From assembly GCA_947485745.1 (NCBI GenBank), contig CANKQY010000006.1, positions 1-57,510 on the forward strand: DNA of 57,510 nt. Reading direction: 5' to 3'. The stretch is from Bacteroidota bacterium (GTDB lineage: Bacteria; Bacteroidota; Bacteroidia; UKL13-3). The translations under genes and the position numbers were made by a program. Of the stretch, positions 46,578-55,450 are shown in pieces (position 1 is the first letter of the stretch; every line of letters begins with the position of its first letter). The notes under the pieces are model-generated. The model had not been told where the DNA came from, did not search any database, and saw nothing but the letters and a program-made list of their open reading frames with translations.

Positions 46578-47891
46578 ATGTCAGACGCAAAAAGTGCTCT
46601 ATCCTACAAAGTAAAGGATATTACCCTAGCAGAATGGGGAAGAAAAGAAATCCGTTTAGCCGAGGCAGAGATGCCAGGTTTGATGACCATCCGCAAAGAA
46701 TATGGCGATGCGCAACCTTTAAAAGGTGCTCGTATTGCTGGTTGTTTACACATGACCATCCAAACTGCAGTATTAATTGAAACCTTAAAGCATTTAGGTG
46801 CAGAGGTTACTTGGAGTTCTTGCAATATATTCTCAACCCAAGATCATGCTGCTGCTGCTATTGCTGCTGCAGGTACTCCAGTTTTTGCTTGGAAAGGCCA
46901 AAACGAAGAAGAATTTGATTGGTGTATTGAGCAAACTTTGAAAGCATTTGAAGGTGGCAAGCCTTTGAACATGATTTTAGATGATGGTGGAGATTTAACC
47001 AACATGGTTTTTGATCGTTACCCAGAATTAACAGCTGAAATTAAAGGTTTATCTGAAGAAACAACTACTGGCGTTCACCGCTTGTATGAGCGCATGAAAA
47101 AGGGAACTTTGGTTGTGCCAGCTATCAATGTAAACGATTCGGTTACTAAATCTAAATTTGATAACAAATACGGATGTAAAGAATCTTTGGTAGATGCAAT
47201 CAGAAGAGCTACAGACATTATGATGGCTGGTAAAGTGGCTGTTGTTGCTGGTTACGGTGATGTTGGAAAAGGTTCAGCAGAATCTTTGCGTGGTGCTGGT
47301 GCGCGTGTTTTGGTGACAGAAATTGATCCAATTTGTGCATTACAAGCTGCAATGGATGGTTTTGAAGTAGTAACAATGGAAGAAGCTTGCAAGCGTGCAA
47401 ACATTTTCGTAACAGCTACAGGAAACTTGAAAATTATTACTGAGCGTCATTTCAGAGCAATGCGCGATAAATCTATCGTATGTAATATTGGTCACTTCGA
47501 CAACGAAATTGACATGGCTTGGTTAAACGGTAATTATGGTTCAACCAAAAACACCTTGAAACCACAAGTTGATATTTATGATATTGATGGAAATGATATC
47601 ATCGTATTGGCAGAAGGACGTTTAGTGAACTTAGGTTGTGCTATGGGGCACCCAAGTTTTGTAATGAGTAATTCATTCTCGAACCAAACTTTGGCTCAAA
47701 TAGAATTGTGGAACCACAGTGCTAATTATGAGAACAAAGTATACGTTCTTCCTAAACATTTAGATGAGAAAGTTGCCTATTTACACTTAGCACATATTGG
47801 TGCTACTTTAACTGTACTAGAAAACGAACAAGCAGATTATATCGGCGTAAAGGTTGAAGGACCATTTAAAGCTGAGATGTACAGGTACTAA
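46578..47891 (+). CDS. ahcY: Adenosylhomocysteinase
   Basis: Hydrolyses S-adenosylhomocysteine to adenosine and homocysteine, in the methyl cycle; 437 aa. Substrate site [11 protein letters not shown]-binding motif [11 protein letters not shown] (about residues 220-230), and the C-terminal MYRY of the family. Catalytic Lys/His residues are in the region [16 protein letters not shown]. Length is typical. It is followed by an exceptional 56-bp palindromic terminator. Confidence 0.98.
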   Translation: MSDAKSALSYKVKDITLAEWGRKEIRLAEAEMPGLMTIRKEYGDAQPLKGARIAGCLHMTIQTAVLIETLKHLGAEVTWSSCNIFSTQDHAAAAIAAAGTPVFAWKGQNEEEFDWCIEQTLKAFEGGKPLNMILDDGGDLTNMVFDRYPELTAEIKGLSEETTTGVHRLYERMKKGTLVVPAINVNDSVTKSKFDNKYGCKESLVDAIRRATDIMMAGKVAVVAGYGDVGKGSAESLRGAGARVLVTEIDPICALQAAMDGFEVVTMEEACKRANIFVTATGNLKIITERHFRAMRDKSIVCNIGHFDNEIDMAWLNGNYGSTKNTLKPQVDIYDIDGNDIIVLAEGRLVNLGCAMGHPSFVMSNSFSNQTLAQIELWNHSANYENKVYVLPKHLDEKVAYLHLAHIGATLTVLENEQADYIGVKVEGPFKAEMYRY

Positions 47892-47896
47892 TTCTG

Positions 47897-47952
47897 AACA
47901 TGAATAAATAAAAAAAGCCAGGCTAGCCTGGCTTTTTTTATTTATTCATGTT
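47897..47952. terminator. 56-bp perfect palindrome, bidirectional terminator
   Basis: Two 28-nt half-sites are exact reverse complements, centred at 47924/47925: the stem includes GCCAGGCT/AGCCTGGC flanked by seven A and seven T, then taaataagt-like arms (tttattcatgtt). It can form the same structure on both strands and would terminate ahcY on the plus strand and the thioredoxin gene on the minus strand. Confidence 0.92.
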
Positions 47953-47953
47953 T

Positions 47954-48104
47954 GCCATTGGCTTTTGGCTATTAGCCTTTGGCAGTATTGATTAAATGGC
48001 TGTTTGTTCCATAGCAACTTGAAACCACCTAGCTATAGGCATGTAGCAATTGGCTTAAAGCTAAAGGCTAGCAGCCAAAGACTAACGGCCAACAGCTGAA
48101 GGCC
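47954..48104. repeat. Dispersed TTGGCTATTAGCC repeat cluster
   Basis: A first copy (gccattggcttttggctatt onward, 47954-47983) and an extended cluster (cctagctataggcatgtagc at 48028 to aacagctgaaggcc at 48104) of near-palindromic short repeats occupy most of the 220-bp gap between ahcY and the thioredoxin gene. Confidence 0.65.
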
Positions 48105-48111
48105 TTCTTCC

Positions 48112-48579
48112 TTACTTCGCGTCTGCAATTACCTTATCTAGTATTTGAAGAAAGGATGCGGCATCATGGTAACCGGCATCTATCATCAATGATTTCTTTT
48201 GCGGATCAATGAAATAGGTGGTTGGAAAACCAGTGCTTTCACCTCTGCTTAATTGTGCAAAGAAATCTCTGGCAGTGAAGGTTTGTCCGTCTATATCGTA
48301 GGTTAAATCTCTGAGCTCAGGATTAAATTTTATGACCACAAAATGCTTGTTCAATTTTTTAATTACCTCTGCATTTGAATAAGTATCCCTATCCATCTTT
48401 TTGCACCAACCACACCAATCTGTATAAGCATCTACCAATACAATTTTCTTTTCTTTAATGGCAGCTGGGTAGCCTTCATTCCACTTATACCATTTTAATT
48501 CATCTGCTTTTGGCTTGGTAAATGAACTCAAAAAAATGAATCCCAATACCATGATAAAAATATTTCTCATTTGCTTCAA
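48112..48579 (-). CDS. Periplasmic thioredoxin-fold protein
   Basis: A 155-aa exported thioredoxin_7-type protein: signal peptide (about 1-24), then YTDWCGWCKKMD with the WCGWCK active site (about residues 58-63) and a cis-Pro region in TGFPTTYFID. It probably acts as a disulfide reductase or isomerase in the envelope. It is transcribed toward ahcY and ends in a shared palindromic terminator region. Nothing adjacent indicates a dedicated partner. Confidence 0.85.
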   Translation of the reverse strand: MKQMRNIFIMVLGFIFLSSFTKPKADELKWYKWNEGYPAAIKEKKIVLVDAYTDWCGWCKKMDRDTYSNAEVIKKLNKHFVVIKFNPELRDLTYDIDGQTFTARDFFAQLSRGESTGFPTTYFIDPQKKSLMIDAGYHDAASFLQILDKVIADAK

Positions 48580-48835
48580 TTTATTGATAATCTACAATAA
48601 TTATTCCATCCTTTTTTAAATGCGTGTTTTGGTTCAGCCCGAAAACTTATAGATTTGATTGCTAATATATTAAAAAACTATTTTGCAAAAAAGTTTTTAG
48701 CCATTATTGATTGAAATCAATGCACTCGAAAGGGCGCGTATTGCATGATAGAATCCACATTTGTACTTTTTGCACTTTTTTAAAAATTCTTAGGATATAT
48801 TCAAAATACTTATTTTCGTTGCTCAATTTTGCCCT

Positions 48836-50857
48836 ATGCTAATTTTTAATAAAAAACAATACAGCAACGAACTGCTAATTTCCTTATACGAGGCCTTAGT
48901 TAAGCCGAGAATGATTGAGGAGAAAATGCTCATACTTCTTCGTCAGGGTAAGGTAAGCAAGTGGTTTAGCGGCATTGGCCAGGAAGCAATTAGTGTGGGT
49001 TTGGTTCAAGCATTACATGCAGATGAGTATATTTTGCCATTGCATAGAAACTTGGGTGTATTTACAGGAAGAAAAATTCCATTTGCCAAATTATTCTCGC
49101 AATGGCAGGGCAATATGAATGGTTTTTCTAAAGGCAGGGAACGATCTTTTCACTTTGGCACCAATGAATACCATATTGTTGGGATGATTTCTCAATTGGG
49201 TGCCATGTTAGGTGTAGCCGACGGGATTGCATTGGCGAACATACTCAAGGGCGAAAAAAAGGTCACTGTTGTATTCAGTGGAGATGGTGGTGCAAGTGAA
49301 GGGGATTTCCATGAAGCATTGAATACTGCTGCAGTTTGGAGTTTACCGGTTATATTTTTAATTGAAAACAATGGCTATGGTTTGTCTACCCCATCTAATG
49401 AGCAATTCAAATTTAAAAGCTTTACAGATAAAGGCGTAGGTTATGGAATGGAGGCTTATAGTATTGATGGTAATAATATTTTAGACGTTTATGATACCAT
49501 TAATAACCTGAGTGAATCTATCCGCAATAACCCAAGACCAGTGATATTGGAGTGCATGACATTTAGGATGCGCGGACATGAAGAAGCCTCTGGAACTAAA
49601 TATGTACCTCAAGAATTGTTTGAAATTTGGGGCAAAAAAGACCCGGTGAGTAATTATGAAAATTACCTTTTAAATGAAGGAATTCTTACGCAAGAAAAAA
49701 TTGCTGGTATAAGGGAAATCATCAAAAAAGAAATTGATGAAGGTATTGAAACGGTAGAAAATGAAGCAGATATTATTCCTAATACTGCCTTTGAACTAAA
49801 CGACATATACATGCCAGCTAGTGTGGCAGATTCGGTTGCAAATTACCATGAATTGCAACATGTAGTTGTTAAGCCTGCAAGTGAGAATAAAAGCAGGAAA
49901 CGTTATGTAGATGCAATAAGCGACGGACTTAGACAGGCTATGGAAAAACATCCTGAGCTAGTTTTGATGGGACAAGACATTGCAGATTATGGAGGTGTAT
50001 TTAAAATTACCCAAGGCTTTTTGGAACAATTTGGTAAAGGAAGGGTGCGCAATACTCCATTATGCGAATCGGCTATACTTGGCGCAGGCTATGGGCTTGC
50101 CATAAAAGGCATGAAAGCGATGGTAGAAATGCAATTTGCAGATTTTGTGAGTGTTGGGTTCAACCAAATTGTAAATAATTTGGCAAAGAGTTATTACCGC
50201 TGGGGACAAAATGCAGATGTGGTGGTGCGCATGCCAACCGGCGCAGGTGTGGGTGCCGGACCATTCCATTCGCAGAGTAATGAGGCATGGTTTTTCCACG
50301 TACCTGGATTAAAAATTGTTTATCCTGCTAGTCCGGCCGATGCCAAAGGATTGCTTATTGCAGCCATTAATGACCCAAATCCAGTGTTGTTTTTTGAACA
50401 CAAAGTACTTTATAGAATGGTTGAATTGGAAGAAGAAGTATATGATGATTATTATATGCTAGATCTCCATAAAGCGAGATTGGTTCAGGCAGGAAATGAA
50501 ATAAGTATTATTACTTATGGAGCCGGAGTGCACTGGGCCAAAGCTTATGTAAAAGAGCAAGGCATAGATGCCGAAATTATAGATTTACGTTGTTTATTGC
50601 CATGGGATAAGGAAACTGTTGAGGCAAGTGTGAAGAAAACAGGAAAGGCTATTGTATTACATGAAGATACCTTAACAGGCGGTATAGGAGCAGAAATTGC
50701 AGCACATATTGCAGAGCATTGCTTTAGCTTTTTGGATGCACCTGTTAAACGCGTTGGAAGCTTAGATACACCTGTTCCTTTTAACATGGACCTGGAGCAA
50801 AATTTTCTGCCAAAAGAACGTTTCAAATCAGCCTTACAGGAGCTTTTGAGGTTTTAA
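48836..50857 (+). CDS. Fused alpha-beta 2-oxoacid dehydrogenase E1
   Basis: A 673-aa ThDP enzyme fusing the alpha and beta subunits of E1. The alpha half (about 1-310) has the ThDP-binding GDGGASEGDFHEALN...ENN motif, and the beta half (about 350-673) starts with SRKRYVDAISDGLRQAMEKHPELVLMGQDI. It resembles branched-chain/pyruvate dehydrogenase E1 of Bacteroidota. E2 and E3 are not adjacent; the true substrate is uncertain. A TATTTTCG element 25 bp upstream approximates a -7 box. Confidence 0.92.
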   Translation: MLIFNKKQYSNELLISLYEALVKPRMIEEKMLILLRQGKVSKWFSGIGQEAISVGLVQALHADEYILPLHRNLGVFTGRKIPFAKLFSQWQGNMNGFSKGRERSFHFGTNEYHIVGMISQLGAMLGVADGIALANILKGEKKVTVVFSGDGGASEGDFHEALNTAAVWSLPVIFLIENNGYGLSTPSNEQFKFKSFTDKGVGYGMEAYSIDGNNILDVYDTINNLSESIRNNPRPVILECMTFRMRGHEEASGTKYVPQELFEIWGKKDPVSNYENYLLNEGILTQEKIAGIREIIKKEIDEGIETVENEADIIPNTAFELNDIYMPASVADSVANYHELQHVVVKPASENKSRKRYVDAISDGLRQAMEKHPELVLMGQDIADYGGVFKITQGFLEQFGKGRVRNTPLCESAILGAGYGLAIKGMKAMVEMQFADFVSVGFNQIVNNLAKSYYRWGQNADVVVRMPTGAGVGAGPFHSQSNEAWFFHVPGLKIVYPASPADAKGLLIAAINDPNPVLFFEHKVLYRMVELEEEVYDDYYMLDLHKARLVQAGNEISIITYGAGVHWAKAYVKEQGIDAEIIDLRCLLPWDKETVEASVKKTGKAIVLHEDTLTGGIGAEIAAHIAEHCFSFLDAPVKRVGSLDTPVPFNMDLEQNFLPKERFKSALQELLRF

Positions 50858-50958
50858 AGATTATTTTTTTACACAAAGCAACTAAGGAACAATTTTTAAA
50901 AAAATATTTTTTTTAAATACTTTTTTTTTATTGCTTTGGTATTAATAACCCTAAAAAA

Positions 50959-51040
50959 AAATAGTTGCTTTGTTTCGTGGTAGTAAAAACCTTTCATAAA
51001 AAACAAATAGTTGCTTTGTTTCTTTGTAGTAAAAACCATC
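50959..51040. repeat. Direct repeats, AATAGTTGCTTTGTTTC family
   Basis: Two copies of about 36 bp, aaatagttgctttgtttcgt ggtagtaaaaacc and the same with cttt, at about 50959-50994 and 51005-51040; a related inverted piece (cacaaagcaactaagg) lies at 50871-50886. They fill the 183-bp gap between E1 and the hydrolase and explain the false ORF at 50896-51156. Confidence 0.8.
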
Positions 51041-51934
51041 CTACTTAACGATAAATTTATATAGTGTTTCGTTATAGTTTTGGAAGCCGAAGGTGGTGGG
51101 CACCTGCCCGTGGTCTGCGCCTTCAATGCGATGCGCTTCTTTGTAATTACCCCCATGATTTTTATAGACTACCTCGCCATGAGTTTTGATACCTAAGAAA
51201 TTATCTTGGGTACCATGTATCCAACAAAAATCTTGCTTTACTTTCTTTATTTCTTCGGCATTATCTATCTTTAAATTTGTGGTATAAGAAGCAGGCACAT
51301 TGAGACCGGCACCATCAGCGCTCATTACAGCTGCGCTGGCAAAAGGAGCCTCAAGTATTAATTTATGCGGCCTCATGCTGCGAGGGTTTGCGCTTAATTC
51401 TGTTGCCGCAGAAGTACCCATGCTAAAACCATAAATTATCAATCTTTGATCACTTAAGCCTTTACTTTTTAACCATTGCATAGCTGCATCGGCATCGTTG
51501 TATAATCCTTCTTCGGAACTAGGACCATCACTTAAACCATAACCTCTGTAATCAATCATTAGCACACCAAAACGATGCTTACCACCAGTATGTGCAATAA
51601 GCTTGGCACGTTGCCAATAGAAGTCCATGTGCCATTTATTTCCATGGCAATATAAAATAACAGTATCAGTTGCAATTCGGTTCAAATCGCCAATATAAAT
51701 GCCATAAATTTTATAGGATTTAGTATCGCCATTTCCTTTCGAATCCATTGTAAATTGATACATCATACTATCTTGAATTTTATAAGATGCATCCAATTTA
51801 AAATCTTGCTCGCCGGTATAATTGTCCCACTTGTATTCGGTAATCTTTTCGCTAACATTAAACAAATTACTATCTAAGCGCAAACAGGAGGTAAATAGCA
51901 ACAAAAATGAAGTAAAAAACAATACTTTATACAT
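51041..51934 (-). CDS. Alpha/beta-hydrolase lipoprotein (BEM46/ABHD13-like)
   Basis: Started at the ATG at 51934 (MYKVLFFTSFLLLFTSC, with a lipobox Cys), this is a 297-aa lipoprotein hydrolase. The ORF-track start, 27 codons earlier, would translate part of a dispersed repeat. It has CHGNKWHM, the nucleophile Ser in YGFSMGTSAA, an Asp in HGTQDNFLG and the catalytic His in EGADHGQ. Substrate unknown. It follows the 222-aa lipoprotein gene by about 80 bp in the same direction. Confidence 0.82.
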   Translation of the reverse strand: MYKVLFFTSFLLLFTSCLRLDSNLFNVSEKITEYKWDNYTGEQDFKLDASYKIQDSMMYQFTMDSKGNGDTKSYKIYGIYIGDLNRIATDTVILYCHGNKWHMDFYWQRAKLIAHTGGKHRFGVLMIDYRGYGLSDGPSSEEGLYNDADAAMQWLKSKGLSDQRLIIYGFSMGTSAATELSANPRSMRPHKLILEAPFASAAVMSADGAGLNVPASYTTNLKIDNAEEIKKVKQDFCWIHGTQDNFLGIKTHGEVVYKNHGGNYKEAHRIEGADHGQVPTTFGFQNYNETLYKFIVK

Positions 51935-52015
51935 TGAAACCTTAAAGAAAATACCAATTAAAAAAAACACTCTGTGCCTCAGTGACTCGGTGGCAAATTG
52001 AATTCTCTTAATCAT

Positions 52016-52684
52016 TTAAAACCTCCTTATAAATTGAAAATAAACACCAATAGCACCTTTGTGATTTGGCCCTAAATAATCAACCACATTCGGTTGATTT
52101 TTTACACCTGGTGCTACCCATTTTGATTCGACACCATATATCCATTTTTTTGGCGAATATTGAAATCCAATTTGAGGACTCATGAACCAATTTTTAGATT
52201 GTTCTTCCCCGTGTGGGCGTATTCCGCTTAATTCAAACCAATTACATAAACCTAAATAAAGCAATTTGTTTGAACCAAACTCTTTATGCAAATTCAAATC
52301 TAATTGGGGCCATAATTTTGCTTTCCACTCCCACCTATCCAATGCAAAATTGATAGCTGGGTTGGCACTTAAACCGAGTTTATTTTTGGGATTATGCCAA
52401 AGCTCTCTACAAATTCCTATATCCGTTTGAAAGACACCATAGCTCAATGCAGTAAGGTGCAATGAACCAAATACGGTGGTTTTCTCGCTCATTCCTTTGG
52501 CATAAAATGCACTGGTGTAAGGTATAAAAATAGGCAAGCCCCCGAAATTAATTAATGGTCCACCAATATTAGCCCCTACAGCCTGCTCCCCTTTAGCAAG
52601 TGGCTTTATGATCCTCGAAGGAGCACAGGCAATAAGCAAACTCATTGTTACAATTAAAAGAAATGAACTTCGTATTTGTACCAT
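52016..52684 (-). CDS. Small lipoprotein, possibly outer-membrane barrel
   Basis: A 222-aa lipoprotein with lipobox LLIAC and Cys20 after a short signal sequence. The mature part is rich in alternating aromatic and polar residues (PIFIPYTSAFYAKG, WEWKAKLWPQLDLNL) and ends in IGVYFQFIRRF, with a terminal Phe, which suggests a small beta-barrel or beta-sandwich at the outer membrane. I do not recognise a named family. It lies upstream of the alpha/beta hydrolase gene, and co-expression is likely. Confidence 0.72.
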   Translation of the reverse strand: MVQIRSSFLLIVTMSLLIACAPSRIIKPLAKGEQAVGANIGGPLINFGGLPIFIPYTSAFYAKGMSEKTTVFGSLHLTALSYGVFQTDIGICRELWHNPKNKLGLSANPAINFALDRWEWKAKLWPQLDLNLHKEFGSNKLLYLGLCNWFELSGIRPHGEEQSKNWFMSPQIGFQYSPKKWIYGVESKWVAPGVKNQPNVVDYLGPNHKGAIGVYFQFIRRF

Positions 52685-52766
52685 AACCTATATTTATGAA
52701 ATGCAATTTAGCATTAAATTCCTAAAACAGTATTTTTAGCCTATTTTCGTATTGAACCAAAATTAA

Positions 52767-53258
52767 ATGAATAACAACGATATTATACGCAGGCTTAGAT
52801 ACGCATTTGATTACAATGATGCCAAAATGGTAGAAATTTTTGCGCATGCAGGATTTAAAGTTTCAAAGGAACAAATAAATGATTGGCTAAAAAAGGAAGA
52901 TGATTTAGCATACCAGGACATAGTAGACTTACAATTGGCTATTTTTTTAAATGGATTTATCATAGAAAAAAGAGGTAAGAAGGAAGGCGAACTGCCAAAG
53001 CCCGAAAAAAGTTTGAACAACAATGCAATCTTAAGAAAATTAAAAATTGCCCTTAACCTCAAAGATGATGATATCTTGGCTATTTTAAAACTAGCCGATT
53101 TTCAATTTGGCAAACATGAGCTTAGCGCCTTATTTCGTAAGCCAGACCAAGACCAATATAGACCATGCAAAGACCAAATACTCAGAAACTTTTTACAAGG
53201 ATTGCAATTAAAATTTAGGCCAGAAAAAAAAACGCCGAGTGCAATTGAAAAAATGTAG
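52767..53258 (+). CDS. yehS: DUF1456 (YehS-like) protein
   Basis: A 163-aa cytoplasmic protein consisting of two DUF1456 modules, about residues 4-68 and 84-152: NDIIRRLRYAFDYND... and NAILRKLKIALNLKDDDIL. Each has the FLNGFI/FLQGL ending of the family, and the linker has EKRGKKEGELP. No catalytic motif is visible. YehS-type proteins are uncharacterised but often near DNA-replication or repair genes; here no such link is visible. A TATTTTCG element precedes it. Confidence 0.85.
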   Translation: MNNNDIIRRLRYAFDYNDAKMVEIFAHAGFKVSKEQINDWLKKEDDLAYQDIVDLQLAIFLNGFIIEKRGKKEGELPKPEKSLNNNAILRKLKIALNLKDDDILAILKLADFQFGKHELSALFRKPDQDQYRPCKDQILRNFLQGLQLKFRPEKKTPSAIEKM

Positions 53259-53304
53259 ATTAAGAAAACAAAACAACAATACCAAATTGTTAGCTGCTAA
53301 ATTT

Positions 53305-53371
53305 GACCCCTTCGGGGTCACATGTTTGTAGCAGGATAATTAGTCTATAAACATGCGACCCCGAAGGGGTC
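53305..53371. repeat. Nested inverted repeat, GACCCCTTCGGGGTC
   Basis: Arms of 23 nt (53305-53327 and 53349-53371) pair with one mismatch, and each arm itself contains a GACCCC/GGGGTC hairpin. It lies between yehS and the PepSY-like gene, and could form a cruciform or two stem-loops. Confidence 0.85.
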
Positions 53372-53476
53372 GAACAATAATTAAATAGATACTACAACAA
53401 AACTTCAATAGAACTTAATAATAAATCGAACCAATCCTTAAGTTATTCATTATCTTCCTTAATAATTATTTTTATC

Positions 53477-53905
53477 ATGAAAAACTTGGTATTATTAGTA
53501 GCATTTGCATTGGTTTCGAATTTGGTATTTGCCCAAAAGAAACAAAAAATAGAGGTGCCAACTGAAGTTAAAAAAGCATTTGCAACAAGGTTTACTGATG
53601 CAAAAGTTGAGGAATGGCAGAAGGAAGGTGATTATTATGAAGCAGAATTTGAGTTAAACAATATAGAACAATCCGTTTTAATAGATGCCAAAGGCGATAT
53701 ATTGGAGGTTGAAGAAGAAATAAAAGTTAAGCAGTTACCTAGCGCAATATTTACTTATGTAGCTAAGAATTATCCCAAACAAAAAATCAAGGAAGCAGCT
53801 AAAATCACCAATGCGGCTGGCATTATTAGCTATGAAGCAGAAATTAAAAGTAAGGACTTGTTATTTGATGCTGCTGGAAACTTTTTGAAAGAAGACAAAT
53901 TATAA
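53477..53905 (+). CDS. Exported PepSY-like (DUF2874) protein
   Basis: A 142-aa protein with a signal peptide (about 1-19, VFAQ) and two tandem beta-alpha-beta PepSY-like modules (EVKKAFATRFTDAKVEEWQKEG and AIFTYVAKNYPKQKIKEAAKI), as in the PF11396 proteins common in Bacteroidota. Such modules are thought to bind or inhibit periplasmic proteins, but no target is indicated. Single-gene unit 46 bp before the photolyase gene. Confidence 0.82.
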   Translation: MKNLVLLVAFALVSNLVFAQKKQKIEVPTEVKKAFATRFTDAKVEEWQKEGDYYEAEFELNNIEQSVLIDAKGDILEVEEEIKVKQLPSAIFTYVAKNYPKQKIKEAAKITNAAGIISYEAEIKSKDLLFDAAGNFLKEDKL

Positions 53906-53950
53906 TTGGTTCACTAAAAACAATAAGCCTACTTTTTGAGTTTTCTAATC

Positions 53951-55303
53951 ATGCAAATAAAATCTGTTATTTTTTGGTTTAGGCGTGATTTAAGGCTAAA
54001 CGACAATGCTGGATTATACCATGCTTTGAAATCTGGTTTTCAAGTAATGCCAATTTTTATTTTCGACCAAGATATCTTGGATAAAATTGAAGATAAAACC
54101 GACTTAAGGGTCAACTTCATTCACCAACAAATTGAGCAATTAAATACTGATTTATTAGCGCTTGGTTCAGGCCTAATGGTTAAATATGGCAAGCCATTGG
54201 AGGTTTTTCAGCACTTATTGTTGAACCAAACCGTTGAGGCAATTTACACCAACCATGATTATGAACCTTACGCCATTAATAGAGACCAAAACATTGCTGA
54301 TTTTTTATTGACAAAAGGCGCAAAATTCCATTCATTTAAAGACCAATGTATTTTTGAAAAAGACGAGGTTACCAAAGACGATGGGAAGCCCTATACAGTA
54401 TTCACTCCCTATTCAAAAAAATGGAAAGCAAAGTTAGCTGGCCAAGAAAATTGGAGTTTATCAAATGAGCATATTGCCCAATCTTATTTTATTAAATCTT
54501 ACCATACAGAAAAATATTTCACCAATTTTATTCAAAAATTTCTGTTTGAACCCATACCCAGTTTACAGGCAATGGGATTTGAAAAAGTTGAATTTGAATT
54601 CCCTAAAAAGGAAGTGGCAAGTGGTATTATAAAAAACTATACTGAACAAAGAAATTTCCCCGCAAAGCCCGGTACTAGCCATTTAGGCATACACTTTAGG
54701 TTTGGCACTATTAGCATTAGGGAAAAAGCAAGGAAAGCATTTTCATTGAACGAAACATTTTTAAACGAATTGATTTGGCGCGATTTTTACATGCAAATAT
54801 TGTATCACTTTCCTCATGTGGTAACAGGACCATTTAGACCAGAATACGAAAAAATAATATGGCGTAATAATGAGGTAGAATTTGAAAAATTTTGTGCAGG
54901 AAAAACTGGTTATCCAATTGTAGATGCCGGCATGCGCGAACTTAACACAACTGGTTTTATGCACAACAGAGTTCGCATGATTGTTGCCAGTTTTTTAACC
55001 AAACATTTGTTGATAGATTGGAGATGGGGAGAAGCCTACTTTGCCAATAAATTATTAGATTTTGATTTGAGTGCAAATAACGGAGGATGGCAATGGGCAG
55101 CAGGATGTGGCACAGATGCAGCTCCCTATTTTAGGGTATTTAATCCAACGCTTCAAACAGAAAAATTCGATAAACAATTGGCATACGTAAAAAAATGGGT
55201 ACCAGAGTTTGGTTCGAACCAATACACTGCACCAATAGTAGTGCATGATTTTGCTAGAAAAAGATGTTTAGAGGCTTATAAATCAGCACTCAGCCAAAAA
55301 TAA
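53951..55303 (+). CDS. phrB: Deoxyribodipyrimidine photolyase
   Basis: Blue-light DNA repair enzyme. The start chosen is the ATG at 53951 (MQIKSVIFWFRRDLRLNDN); the ORF-track TTG five codons earlier is less likely. The N-terminal antenna-cofactor domain is followed by a helical FAD domain with LIWRDFYMQIL and the FAD-binding NNGGWQWAAGCGTDAAPYFRVFNP near residue 380. At about 450 aa it is a class I CPD photolyase/cryptochrome by pattern; (6-4) activity cannot be excluded. It ends in a long AATTC inverted repeat. Confidence 0.93.
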   Translation: MQIKSVIFWFRRDLRLNDNAGLYHALKSGFQVMPIFIFDQDILDKIEDKTDLRVNFIHQQIEQLNTDLLALGSGLMVKYGKPLEVFQHLLLNQTVEAIYTNHDYEPYAINRDQNIADFLLTKGAKFHSFKDQCIFEKDEVTKDDGKPYTVFTPYSKKWKAKLAGQENWSLSNEHIAQSYFIKSYHTEKYFTNFIQKFLFEPIPSLQAMGFEKVEFEFPKKEVASGIIKNYTEQRNFPAKPGTSHLGIHFRFGTISIREKARKAFSLNETFLNELIWRDFYMQILYHFPHVVTGPFRPEYEKIIWRNNEVEFEKFCAGKTGYPIVDAGMRELNTTGFMHNRVRMIVASFLTKHLLIDWRWGEAYFANKLLDFDLSANNGGWQWAAGCGTDAAPYFRVFNPTLQTEKFDKQLAYVKKWVPEFGSNQYTAPIVVHDFARKRCLEAYKSALSQK

Positions 55304-55334
55304 TTCTGAATTCAGAATTTTGAATTCAGAATTA
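55301..55334 (+). terminator. Inverted repeat over the photolyase stop codon
   Basis: 13-bp perfect arms (taattctgaattc at 55301-55313, gaattcagaatta at 55322-55334) with an 8-nt centre begin at the stop codon itself and are followed by TTTGCTTTTTAATTTT. It resembles the repeats at 34365 and 41899; the terminator role is likely but not certain. Confidence 0.6.
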
Positions 55335-55450
55335 TTTGCTTTTTAATTTTAATTGATTAGTATTGCATACACAATCAACTCCCCCCAAGGATTTATCAGT
55401 AATTAAAAACAAGCCAAACTCCGGTTGATTGATTTATTTAAATCATTTAC

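Noticed and set aside
50896-51156. 86-aa minus-strand ORF
   Set aside because: It overlaps the end of the hydrolase gene and is built of direct repeats and A/T runs; it has no family features.
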